Position numbers and translations under genes: made by a program
Assembly: GCA_041485845.1 (NCBI GenBank)
Contig: JBGPKH010000230.1
Coordinates: 1-12,057, forward strand
DNA length: 12,057 nt
Reading direction: 5' to 3'
Source of the DNA: OMOG01 sp041485845
GTDB lineage: Bacteria > Acidobacteriota > Terriglobia > Bryobacterales > Bryobacteraceae
Notes under the pieces: generated by a model
The model's database searches: none
What the model was told of the DNA's origin: nothing
The model's input: the letters and a program-made list of their open reading frames with translations, nothing else
Shown here: piece by piece, positions 6,861-12,057 of the stretch
Position numbering within the stretch: position 1 is the first letter of the stretch
How the letters are laid out: every line of letters begins with the position of its first letter

Positions 6861-7044
6861 CCTCTACAGTGTGCTGCCGCTGCGGCAGAATTGGCAACAG
6901 CAGTTTCGGCGCCCCCATCATGCAGAATCCGGTAAGCCGCTGAAAAGGCCCAACGGAATGGACCCAACGCAGGCCATCTCACAACACGCCTGTTCTCGCA
7001 TTCGCGTCTTTTGCGGTAGCCGTTTTGCGCCGTTTTGAGGGGAG
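6861..7044. other. Intergenic gap between divergent galU and tatA, with a small hairpin in the galU leader
   Basis: No gene is supported here. CTGCCG (6874-6879) and CGGCAG (6883-6888) form a six-pair hairpin with a 3-nt loop, 14-28 nt before the galU start, close to its odd ribosome binding site. The rest shows no convincing promoter for galU. Confidence 0.35.
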
Positions 7045-7075
7045 TTGGCGGAACCCGCCCGAAATCCGCTACAAT
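7045..7075 (+). promoter_or_regulatory. Probable sigma-70-type promoter of tatA
   Basis: TTGGCG (7045-7050) and TACAAT (7070-7075) stand 19 nt apart, a slightly long spacer, 20 nt before the tatA start. The leader carries a near-perfect ribosome binding site AAGGAGG (7085-7091), 4 nt from the ATG. Confidence 0.55.
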
Positions 7076-7095
7076 AGCCTGTATAAGGAGGCCGT

Positions 7096-7305
7096 ATGGA
7101 ACCTACTGGCGTTCAACTAGCTGGTGTTCTCGGTGGTCTTGGCTTCCCTGAAATCCTCGTCATCTGCGCTGTCGCCGTGTTGCTTTTCGGCAGCAAGAAG
7201 ATTCCGGAGTTGGCGAAGGGGCTTGGGGAAGGCATCAAGAATTTCAAGACCGCGTTGAAGGACGAAGAGAAACAGGTCCAGGTCGAAGAGAAGAAGCAGG
7301 CGTAG
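7096..7305 (+). CDS. tatA: Sec-independent protein translocase subunit TatA
   Basis: A 69-residue inner-membrane subunit that polymerises to let folded twin-arginine precursors across the membrane. One short transmembrane helix is seen in GFPEILVICAVAVLLFG (residues 16-32), with the conserved hinge F31-G32. The amphipathic helix KKIPELAKGLGEGIKNFK (34-51) and a charged, Lys/Glu-rich tail follow. This is the canonical TatA/TatE pattern; TatB would have a longer tail. Residues 1-15 are somewhat extended compared with typical members that begin closer to the helix. It stands alone: tatB and tatC are not adjacent. It has its own promoter and strong ribosome binding site and is closed by the terminator at 7366-7402. 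The GH127 protein upstream in the window is a likely client. Confidence 0.95.
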   Translation: MEPTGVQLAGVLGGLGFPEILVICAVAVLLFGSKKIPELAKGLGEGIKNFKTALKDEEKQVQVEEKKQA

Positions 7306-7365
7306 GCTTCGAGGAACAGCCCGCAAGGTGAGCTGGTTCCATCTCGGCTTCAAGATCCAATAGAA

Positions 7366-7402
7366 GAAAACCCCGCTGGCCCGAAGGCTTCGCGGGGTTT
7401 TC
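7366..7402. terminator. Bidirectional rho-independent terminator shared by tatA and the HU gene
   Basis: GAAAACCCCGC (7366-7376) pairs perfectly with GCGGGGTTTTC (7392-7402), an 11-pair stem. The loop contains a smaller GCC-CGAA-GGC hairpin. The A-run on one arm and T-run on the other make it work in both directions, 60 nt past the tatA stop and 26 nt past the HU stop. Confidence 0.85.
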
Positions 7403-7427
7403 GCTTGTCAGGCTGATGTAACGTTTC

Positions 7428-7730
7428 CTACTTCTTCTTCGGCGGAACGATCGCATCCTTGGCGGCCTTGGCCACCCGGAACTTCACTACCTTCTTGGCC
7501 GGGATCTTGATGCTCTCGCCAGTCGCCGGGTTGCGCCCCGTGCGGGCCTTGCGATCCACTCGCACCAACCGGCCGATGCCGGGCAGCACGAATACGCCAT
7601 TCTTCTTCACTTCGCCGATCGCCGTGCTGGCGAGGCAATCCAGGAAGGCGCGCGCCGTCTTGTTGTTGCTTTCGCAGTGCTCCGCGATCGACCTCACCAG
7701 TTGCGTCTGGGTCATTCTCTGATTTGCCAT
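7428..7730 (-). CDS. HU/IHF-family DNA-binding protein
   Basis: A 100-residue histone-like protein that binds and bends DNA in the nucleoid. The helical N-terminal half (TQTQLVRSIAEHCESNNKTA through FLDCLASTAIGEVKKNG) is followed by the beta-saddle VFVLPGIGRLVRVDRKAR. The arm signature is GRNPATGESIKIPAKK (residues 65-80), with the Pro that intercalates into DNA. A Lys tail, PPKKK, ends the protein. Helix two of HU usually begins with a K-x-x-x-x-x-L pattern; here the N-terminus carries an extra MANQRM. The ATG at 7730 has AAGGAG 4 nt upstream; the longer in-frame extension to 7820 lacks family similarity. It is transcribed from its own promoter near 7870-7899, with a leader of about 130 nt. 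HU rather than IHF is the likelier type, but the sequence does not settle it. Confidence 0.93.
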   Translation of the reverse strand: MANQRMTQTQLVRSIAEHCESNNKTARAFLDCLASTAIGEVKKNGVFVLPGIGRLVRVDRKARTGRNPATGESIKIPAKKVVKFRVAKAAKDAIVPPKKK

Positions 7731-7775
7731 GATTCTCCTTTTGATTCTCCCGTCGTTTGTTGCTGTCTGCTTCAG

Positions 7776-7802
7776 GGCGGGTCCGCACACCAGCGGGCCG
7801 CC
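7776..7802. other. Stable hairpin in the leader of the HU gene
   Basis: GGCGG-GT-CCGC (7776-7786) pairs with GCGG-G-CCGCC (7793-7802) around ACACCA, nine GC-rich pairs with a small asymmetric bulge. On the plus strand it is followed by ACTTTTT, so it also looks like a plus-strand terminator. On the minus strand it lies in the HU mRNA leader, about 46-72 nt before the start codon. Confidence 0.45.
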
Positions 7803-7869
7803 ACTTTTTCCATCGAACAAGGTTGAAAGACCGCGGCGCTCTCCCGAACGCCCGTCTCGATCGATTTCA

Positions 7870-7899
7870 ATGATACGGGAAGGGGCCGGGTGATGTAAA
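7870..7899 (-). promoter_or_regulatory. Probable sigma-70-type promoter of the HU gene
   Basis: On the minus strand TTTACA (7899-7894) and TATCAT (7875-7870) are 18 nt apart. Transcription would start near 7863, giving the HU mRNA a leader of roughly 130 nt. Confidence 0.55.
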
Positions 7900-7967
7900 G
7901 GGAATAAACGTGAAAAAGGGCCGATTTTTCGAGGTTTTTTTGCGTGGAGCGCGCTGGAAGGGCCGTT

Positions 7968-8714
7968 TTACGGGGTTTCCGCGAATCCCGGGCCACGGTT
8001 CCACGCCAACTGGCCCTCGGTGAAGGCCCGCGCAGACTTGTTTTTCAGTATGCGGAAGCGCACTGGTCCTCTGGCAACCTGACTTAAAACGATTCGGACA
8101 GCGGCGTAGAGTTTGAGCGGGGGGCCGCCCGCGCTGGTCTCGCTCCCCTCGCCGGCCGGGCGCATGCGCGTGCGAACCTGGTTGAGAAAGATCGCGCATG
8201 TCCCGGTCCTCGCCGCCGATGCCGCCATCCGGCGCAGTCCGGAGGCCAGCACGCGGCTATGGAGTCCGGGGCCGCTCTCGCCGAGTCCGGCCTCCAGTTC
8301 GAGCCTGGGAACCAGAGCCGCGGCCGAATCGATGACCACCAGGTCCAACCCGCCCGAGAGGACCAGCGTGCGCGCAATTTCCATGGCTTGCTCCGCCGAA
8401 TCGGGCTGCACGATCGGCAGCCGTTCGATCTCGACCCCGAGCGAGGCGGCATATGCCGGATCGAAAGTATGGTCGGCATCGATCCAGCCGGCCGTCGCGC
8501 CCGTCTTTTGCCGTCGAGCCACGATCTGGAGCGCCAGCGTGGTCTTGCCGGAGGAGGCGGGACCGAATATCTCGACCAGGCGGCCGCGCGGAAGGCCCCC
8601 TACGCCCAGAGCGGAATCGAGAGATGCGAAGCCGGTGGGAAGGACCGCGCGGGGCTCCACCTCCTGGCGGGCGAGCTTCAGGCGGATTGTCCGCTGGCGG
8701 TCTTCTTCCTTCAT
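7968..8714 (-). CDS. RecA-like recombinase paralogue, core domain only
   Basis: A 248-residue protein aligned along the RecA ATPase core. Segments in order: GLPRGRLVEIFGPASSGKTT with Walker A at 51-59 (RecA has GPESSGKTT), WIDADHTFDP (77-86), LDLVVIDSAAALVP (Walker B, 123-136), GLHSRVLASGLRRM (loop-1 side), IFLNQVRTRM with the conserved Gln 179, SETSAGGPPLKLYAAVRI (loop-2 region) and LKNK with the two conserved Lys (224 and 226). D81 replaces the catalytic Glu (E96 of E. coli RecA). The N-terminal helix is short, and the whole C-terminal domain, about 80-100 residues, is missing. The ATG at 8714 has no good ribosome binding site. Alternatives are ImuA-like SOS proteins, which also have a RecA fold, but no imuB or dnaE2 is adjacent. 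The organism must have a full recA elsewhere if this is a paralogue; that cannot be seen here. Confidence 0.85.
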   Translation of the reverse strand: MKEEDRQRTIRLKLARQEVEPRAVLPTGFASLDSALGVGGLPRGRLVEIFGPASSGKTTLALQIVARRQKTGATAGWIDADHTFDPAYAASLGVEIERLPIVQPDSAEQAMEIARTLVLSGGLDLVVIDSAAALVPRLELEAGLGESGPGLHSRVLASGLRRMAASAARTGTCAIFLNQVRTRMRPAGEGSETSAGGPPLKLYAAVRIVLSQVARGPVRFRILKNKSARAFTEGQLAWNRGPGFAETP

Positions 8715-8743
8715 GCGGTGGGACAGCTCCGTGCTGGTCCCCT

Positions 8744-8767
8744 GGTTCGCGGCGTGAGCGGGTTCGC
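8744..8767. promoter_or_regulatory. Direct repeat upstream of the RecA-like gene (candidate operator)
   Basis: GGTTCGC occurs at 8744-8750 and again at 8761-8767, 10 nt apart, beginning 30 nt upstream of the RecA-like start. The spacing is not that of the GTTC-N7-GTTC LexA box of alphaproteobacteria. Function is speculative. Confidence 0.2.
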
Positions 8768-8853
8768 TTCTCCCAGGGTAGCAGCGGTGGTTGGCAAGTT
8801 CCCGGAGGGTTGAAATTGCGCCGCTTAGCCCTGAGGAGCCCCGGAGGACCCGC

Positions 8854-8919
8854 CGGAAAGCGGCGTCCGCAGGCTGAAGGCGGTGTTGCTGCGGAAAGCG
8901 GCGTCCGCAGGCTGAAGGC
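8854..8919. repeat. Two tandem copies of a 28-bp repeat
   Basis: Bases 8854-8881 and 8892-8919 are identical over 28 bp, with a 10-nt spacer. Each contains GCGG-CGT-CCGC, which folds on itself, and AGGCTGAAGGC. The pair lies between the membrane-protein stop (8938) and the RecA-like start (8714), both on the minus strand. It looks like a REP-type extragenic element. Confidence 0.8.
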
Positions 8920-8937
8920 CGCGGTGCGGGCACGTCC

Positions 8938-9159
8938 TCAGCGGAAGATATACTGCAGGTCCACGAGGTCCTGCCGCATGCGGGCCGAATAGGGCGCTGC
9001 CAGCACGTTGATGGCGAACCACATGGTTCCGAGCGAGATGAGCATGCGCGTCAGCCGGTTCTTTCCCAGCACGATGCGCAGCAGCATGGCTACGACAAAC
9101 GGCGCTACCGCAGTGGCTACGCGCGCATGCGGGCTCAAATCTTCGATGAGGCTGAGCAC
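8938..9159 (-). CDS. Small two-helix membrane protein of unknown function
   Basis: A 73-residue protein beginning at GTG 9159. Two hydrophobic helices are seen, about residues 13-31 (RVATAVAPFVVAMLLRIVLG) and 38-56 (RMLISLGTMWFAINVLAAPY), joined by the positively charged GKNRLTR. A short charged tail, RMRQDLVDLQYIFR, follows. The positive loop between the helices would face the cytoplasm. No ribosome binding site is evident, and the frame is closed by a stop 12 codons upstream of the GTG, so this start is the only reasonable one. I do not recognise the family. Coding is supported by the clean hydrophobic pattern and by its fit between the neighbours. Confidence 0.6.
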   Translation of the reverse strand: MLSLIEDLSPHARVATAVAPFVVAMLLRIVLGKNRLTRMLISLGTMWFAINVLAAPYSARMRQDLVDLQYIFR

Positions 9160-9358
9160 TACAGGAGTGTAACGTCCGATTGGTTGCTGCGGTCAAGATA
9201 TCGTCGGTTAGGGTGCCGGTGTTTACCTGGAGAGCAGACACTGACCGGATGCGGGTGCGCGACACAAAAGTGGACGCCGACGCGATTCATCAGCAAAACG
9301 GCTTGAATCTGAGCGTATGTCTACGCCAGGCAGGGGGCGCCCTTGTGGGGCAAGCTGC
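9160..9358. other. Intergenic gap holding the second 39-bp repeat copy
   Basis: Between the membrane-protein start and the hairpin at 9359-9379 no gene is firmly supported. A plus-strand frame from ATG 9249 (MRVRDTKVDADAIH, then unrelated residues) runs to 9431 and overlaps the end of the minus-strand operon. Its start matches the possible gene at 1-177. It is better seen as a truncated copy than as a gene. Confidence 0.4.
9253..9291 (+). repeat. 39-bp dispersed repeat, copy 2
   Basis: Exact reverse complement of 141-179, so the two copies are inverted relative to each other, about 9.07 kb apart. Flanks are unrelated. Confidence 0.85.
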
Positions 9359-9379
9359 GCGCCGGTTGTTTACCGGCGC
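9359..9379 (-). terminator. Hairpin downstream of the MerR operon
   Basis: GCGCCGGT (9359-9366) pairs perfectly with ACCGGCGC (9372-9379) around TGTTT, 9 nt after the stop of the minus-strand operon. No T-run follows on the minus strand, so termination efficiency is doubtful. Confidence 0.45.
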
Positions 9380-9388
9380 AACTGGGCG

Positions 9389-9865
9389 TTACTTCGGCAT
9401 CGCGGTGATGGTGCCGGGATCGCCGGTCTGATGGCCGGAGATCTGAAACCGCAGAAACTGGTGAATGGCGCGGCGCGCTTCGGCATTCTCCGTCGAAATG
9501 CGCACGCGTCCTCCCTGGCCGGTCTTTTCGAAGCGCCAGGCGATCTCCTTCTTCAATCGCTGGAGAGCCGGGACGCCCGGCGGGACCTGGTCGTGAATCA
9601 GCATGGGCGCGCGGAAGTTGCCATCGGCGAACATTTGCGCGATGTGTCCGAGGTGCACCTGGATCTGGCCGCGGCTCTCCGCGTCCTCTGGATCGTTGGC
9701 GCTGACTTCGATCGCGCCGCCATCGGGATAGAGGCGGAAATGGTGCGTGGTCTTCTCGTGCGAAAAGCCCATCACCCGATCGCCGCGCTGGTTCACCGGG
9801 GCGTGATGGTCCTGGCCGTACAGCACGCAGATACCGAGAAAGATGGCCGCCGCTGTGATTTTCAT
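9389..9865 (-). CDS. His-rich secreted protein of unknown function, coupled to a MerR regulator
   Basis: A 158-residue protein with an N-terminal signal peptide (MKITAAAIFLGICVLYGQ, probable cleavage after about residue 18). The mature part begins DHHAPVNQRGDRVMGFSHEK, then TTHHFRLYPDGGAIEV. It contains ten His (20, 21, 36, 41, 42, 71, 74, 91, 135, 145), several in pairs or spaced three apart, which suggests metal binding in the envelope. The only Cys is in the signal peptide. I recall similar acidobacterial proteins without known function, but cannot name a family. The ATG at 9865 overlaps the MerR TGA (ATGA), with AAGGAG 4 nt upstream inside the regulator gene, so translation is coupled. 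The longer frame to 9955 is only a shadow of the MerR gene. Role in metal sensing or handling is inference from context and His content. Confidence 0.85.
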   Translation of the reverse strand: MKITAAAIFLGICVLYGQDHHAPVNQRGDRVMGFSHEKTTHHFRLYPDGGAIEVSANDPEDAESRGQIQVHLGHIAQMFADGNFRAPMLIHDQVPPGVPALQRLKKEIAWRFEKTGQGGRVRISTENAEARRAIHQFLRFQISGHQTGDPGTITAMPK

Positions 9866-10287
9866 AGTGCTCCTTTTTCCGAAGGTAGTTCCGTTAGGGC
9901 TTCGAGCAAGCCCGCGCGCACGCCTTCGGGAACGCCCGTCAGCCGATGGTCCCAATCCGCCAGCAGCGCCCGCAGACGATCGCGCAACCTCGACAGATCG
10001 GCGATCTGCCGCTCGACCTCCTGCAATTTGTCCGCCGCCAACGACCGCACCTGGCGGCAGGGCGCTCCGCCGCGATCGCGCACACCCAGGATGCGCGCCA
10101 GTTCCTCGAGCGTGCAGCCGACACCCAGGGCGCGCCGCACCAATTGCACGCGGGCGGCGGCTTCGGGTGGATACCGGCGGTAGCCCGCGGCGGTCCTCGG
10201 CGGGCGCGCCAAAACGCCGATCCGTTCATAGTGACGCAGGGTATCCGTGCTTACGCCGCACTGTTGGGCCAGTTCGCCGGACTTCAT
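9862..10287 (-). CDS. MerR-family transcriptional regulator (metal-responsive subgroup, atypical ligand site)
   Basis: A 141-residue regulator. The N-terminal winged helix-turn-helix is MKSGELAQQCGVSTDTLRHY, then ERIGVLARPPRTAAGYRRYP (residues 1-40), the MerR hallmark. A dimerisation coiled coil spans about 80-113. C77 (GGAPCRQV) aligns with the first metal-site Cys of ZntR/MerR regulators. The C-terminal loop that normally supplies two or more Cys has none: LLADWDHRLTGVPEGVRAG (109-126 region) offers Asp and His only. Effector is therefore unknown; it may be a non-thiol metal site or another ligand. ATG 10287 is chosen because the wHTH starts there, and because a longer frame to 10401 would translate through the promoter. 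No ribosome binding site precedes it, consistent with a near-leaderless mRNA. It overlaps the next gene by 4 nt. Confidence 0.9.
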   Translation of the reverse strand: MKSGELAQQCGVSTDTLRHYERIGVLARPPRTAAGYRRYPPEAAARVQLVRRALGVGCTLEELARILGVRDRGGAPCRQVRSLAADKLQEVERQIADLSRLRDRLRALLADWDHRLTGVPEGVRAGLLEALTELPSEKGAL

Positions 10288-10297
10288 TACTTTACCC

Positions 10298-10329
10298 AGT
10301 TTAAGGCCCGGAACCGATTCCAGGGTCAA
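10298..10329 (-). promoter_or_regulatory. MerR-type promoter/operator, probable autoregulation
   Basis: On the minus strand TTGACC (10329-10324) and TTAAAC (10304-10299) are 19 nt apart, or 20 nt if TAAACT (10303-10298) is the -10. The spacer holds the dyad CCTGGAA-TCGG-TTCCGGG (10305-10323 region), with one mismatched pair. A long spacer with a dyad inside is the defining layout of MerR-regulated promoters. Transcription would start near 10291, only about 4 nt before the ATG at 10287. Confidence 0.7.
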
Positions 10330-10363
10330 GTAAATTCTGAGCGTCAGGAGTGGCGAGATCGGG

Positions 10364-10369
10364 TATACT
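10364..10369 (+). promoter_or_regulatory. Possible -10 element for the LamG gene
   Basis: TATACT lies 9 nt before the ATG at 10379 and directly abuts an upstream in-frame ATG at 10370. No good -35 was found 16-19 nt upstream. If used, the transcript would start at about 10376, so translation from 10379 would be almost leaderless. Confidence 0.35.
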
Positions 10370-10378
10370 ATGCGCCAT

Positions 10379-11827
10379 ATGAAGAACCGATCGGCCCTCA
10401 TTCTGGCGATGTTGTCGTGCGCGCCTTTAGGCGTGGCGCAGACCGCCTACACGGCGGATGTTCTGGCGCTGAATCCGCTTGGCTACTGGCGTCTGGATGG
10501 GAATGCCAACGATGCGACCGTGCGCGGCAACCACGGCGTCACGGTGAATGGAGTAGCCTTCACCTCCCCCGGCGGCGGAGCGCCGATCGGAGATCTGAAC
10601 GGCCAGGCCGCATCGTTCAACAACATCCTGGGCCCGTACATCCGGATTCCGGCGGGCGAGCCGGCTGCCGGAACGCTGTTCGACATCGACGGGTTTCAGC
10701 CCATCACCATGATGGCCTGGGTGAAGACCACGGCCACCTCGAACAGCATGATCGTGCTGGCCAAGGAAGAGAATACCGGCAACTTTCGCGGACAGGATCT
10801 GTTCATCGACAACGGCAACGACGGGGCTGTTCCGGGCGGCTCGGGACGTTTCGGAATGCGCATCGTTTCCACGCCGGGCAACGGGCTGCGGGTGGAGAGC
10901 GGGGTCTCGGTGAATGACGGCAACTGGCATTTTCTGGCAGGCGCCTACGACGGCAGCGGCCAGGCAGGCGGCATCCGGCTGTACCTCGACGGAGTTCCGG
11001 TGGCGACGTTCACCGTCCAGAACGGCCTGAGCGGTGGAAGCACGCTCAACAACGTTCCGGTCACCATCGGCTCGCGCGATAGCGGAGGCAGCGCCTACAA
11101 CGGTCTGTTGGATGAGGCCGCCATCTTCGGGACGGCGCTCAGTGCCGCCCAGGTGCTGCAACTGGCGAACGACATCCTCACCGTGCAGAAGATTCTCCCG
11201 CAGTTGGCCTTCGGCGGCGGCTGGTACACGGCCCTGTATTTCACCAACACGAGCGCCAGCGCCCTCTCGTTTCCAGTGAACTTCATCGGCGACAACGGCT
11301 CACCGTTGACGCTCCCTTCGGTCGGCGGCACTTCCATGACCGTCAGGCTTGCGGCGCGAGGCACAGCCATCATCGAAGCGCCGGATATCGGCGCCCTGGT
11401 CCAGGGATATGTGGCCACCACGCTGCCGGGAGGCGTTACGGGCTATGCCATATTCCGGCAAACGGTGGAAGGCAGGCCGGATCAGGAGGCGGTGGTGCCG
11501 CTCTCGGGCGCCACTTCGACCACCAGCACACTCATCTGGGACGATAGCAACTTCACGACCACGGTGGGGATCGTCAACCCCAGTCCGGTGGCGACGTCGG
11601 TCGCGATCACGGTGCGGGATGCGCAGGGAGTGATTATCGGCAATTCGGTGGTTCCGCTGGCGGCGAGAAACAAGATCGCCGCGATCTTGCGGAATTTCCC
11701 GGGGCTGGCTGGGATGGCCGGCAATCGCGGCTCCGCGGATTTCACCGTGGCGTTCGGCAACGTGGCGGTGCTGGGGCTGCGGTTCGGGGGTTCGGCGTTC
11801 ACGTCGATTCCGACCACGGACAGGTAG
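10379..11827 (+). CDS. Secreted LamG-domain (concanavalin A-like jelly-roll) protein
   Basis: A 482-residue exported protein. The signal peptide is MKNRSALILAMLSCAPLGVA, cleaved before QTAYTADV. Residues about 27-265 form a LamG/ConA-like jelly roll: LNPLGYWRLDGNANDATVRG, then ITMMAWVKT, GNWHFLAGAYDGSG, GIRLYLDGVPVATF, VTIGSRDSGG and GLLDEAAIFGTALSAAQV are the typical beta-strands and ending. Residues about 272-482 are a second all-beta domain starting LPQLAFGGGWYTALYFTN. I associate this domain with secreted proteins of Solibacter-type bacteria, but know no function for it. No catalytic residues are evident; binding or adhesion to carbohydrate or surface material is the likely role. ATG 10379 is preferred over 10370 because the latter abuts the possible -10. 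There is no ribosome binding site. It diverges from the MerR gene. Confidence 0.85.
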   Translation: MKNRSALILAMLSCAPLGVAQTAYTADVLALNPLGYWRLDGNANDATVRGNHGVTVNGVAFTSPGGGAPIGDLNGQAASFNNILGPYIRIPAGEPAAGTLFDIDGFQPITMMAWVKTTATSNSMIVLAKEENTGNFRGQDLFIDNGNDGAVPGGSGRFGMRIVSTPGNGLRVESGVSVNDGNWHFLAGAYDGSGQAGGIRLYLDGVPVATFTVQNGLSGGSTLNNVPVTIGSRDSGGSAYNGLLDEAAIFGTALSAAQVLQLANDILTVQKILPQLAFGGGWYTALYFTNTSASALSFPVNFIGDNGSPLTLPSVGGTSMTVRLAARGTAIIEAPDIGALVQGYVATTLPGGVTGYAIFRQTVEGRPDQEAVVPLSGATSTTSTLIWDDSNFTTTVGIVNPSPVATSVAITVRDAQGVIIGNSVVPLAARNKIAAILRNFPGLAGMAGNRGSADFTVAFGNVAVLGLRFGGSAFTSIPTTDR

Positions 11828-11846
11828 GACGGGCCTCCTGGCCTGT
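11820..11846. terminator. Possible hairpin between convergent LamG and aldo/keto reductase genes
   Basis: ACAGG (11820-11824) pairs with CCTGT (11842-11846), and inside it AGGA (11826-11829) pairs with TCCT (11836-11839) around CGGGCC. It overlaps the LamG stop codon and stands 9 nt from the aldo/keto reductase stop on the other strand. There is no T-run. Confidence 0.35.
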
Positions 11847-11855
11847 CTCGACGGG

Positions 11856-12057
11856 CTACGCGTCCACGTGGGTGCTGAAGAAGCGGTCGATCGAGGCCTT
11901 ATACTGCGCCGACAGGCCTCCCGACATGCGCTGCATCTCCTCTTTGGAGAGCGGCTGGAAGGCCCTGGCCACGCGCGTATTGGCCTCGATGTGCTCGATC
12001 TTCGGCATTCCAACCACCGCCGCGCTGATCGGCAGTGAGAGCGAGTAAGAGAGCAGC
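11856..12057 (-). CDS. Aldo/keto reductase, C-terminal fragment cut by the window edge
   Basis: The minus-strand frame from the right edge to TAG (11856-11858) gives 66 residues beginning LLSYSLSLPISAAVVGMPKI and continuing EHIEANTRVARAFQPLSKEE, then MQRMSGGLSAQYKASIDRFF. This matches the end of aldo/keto reductases: the strand that turns into VVGMP (the NADP phosphate-binding region, usually followed by basic or helix-capping residues), the EHIEANTRVA helix, and the PLS.EE helix. The catalytic tetrad lies beyond the window, so activity cannot be judged. Similar acidobacterial proteins often carry a Tat signal, which cannot be checked here. It converges on the LamG gene. Confidence 0.8.
   Translation of the reverse strand, partial: LLSYSLSLPISAAVVGMPKIEHIEANTRVARAFQPLSKEEMQRMSGGLSAQYKASIDRFFSTHVDA

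Noticed and set aside
8854..8919. Two-unit CRISPR array
   Set aside because: Only two repeats, a 10-nt spacer and no cas gene; spacers in real arrays are about 30 nt or longer.
8715..8933. N-terminal extension of the RecA-like protein by 73 residues
   Set aside because: The extension translates the 28-bp repeat and has no RecA similarity.
10288..10401. N-terminal extension of the MerR protein by 38 residues
   Set aside because: The DNA-binding domain starts at MKSGELA, and the extension would cover the MerR-type promoter.

Overview
The window reads as a stretch of chromosome from a high-GC soil-type bacterium, most probably an Acidobacteriota of the Solibacter/Bryobacter kind. That placement is an inference. 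It rests on the futalosine-pathway menaquinone gene mqnC, a GH127 (DUF1680) glycosidase with a Tat signal, a secreted LamG protein whose C-terminal domain I remember from Solibacter-type proteomes, and a family of short intergenic repeats. No phage, conjugation or CRISPR module is present. The genes are mostly housekeeping or carbohydrate-related.

Layout from left to right. Bases 1-250 hold a possible divergent partial gene on the minus strand, half of a 39-bp repeat pair, a heptanucleotide repeat and a perfect -10 box for the Tat-exported GH127 glycosidase (251-2344). Bases 2345-2916 are decayed: degenerate GCGGAG-type repeats, then a frameshifted DUF2442 remnant. A small cupin (minus) and mqnC (plus) diverge around a GTGA-N6-TCAC dyad. 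mqnC converges on the minus-strand pair galU-glcD (gap 5 nt). tatA (plus) and an HU-family DNA-binding gene (minus) converge on one strong bidirectional terminator. Upstream of HU, on the same strand, lie a core-only RecA paralogue, a 28-bp tandem repeat and a 73-residue membrane protein. Next is a two-gene minus-strand operon: a MerR-family regulator translationally coupled (ATGA) to a His-rich secreted protein of unknown function. A LamG-domain secreted protein diverges from it. The window ends in the C-terminus of an aldo/keto reductase.

How parts may work together. TatA belongs to the export system that the twin-arginine glycosidase would use. The MerR gene has its own promoter with a 19-20 bp spacer and a dyad inside the spacer, the typical architecture of MerR-controlled promoters. 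The regulator and its coupled secreted partner are therefore probably autoregulated, and the transcript seems almost leaderless. The least conventional items are this MerR/His-rich pair, the RecA paralogue with Asp in place of the catalytic Glu, and the 39-bp perfect inverted repeat pair bracketing about 9 kb. I did not find a clear large undescribed system.
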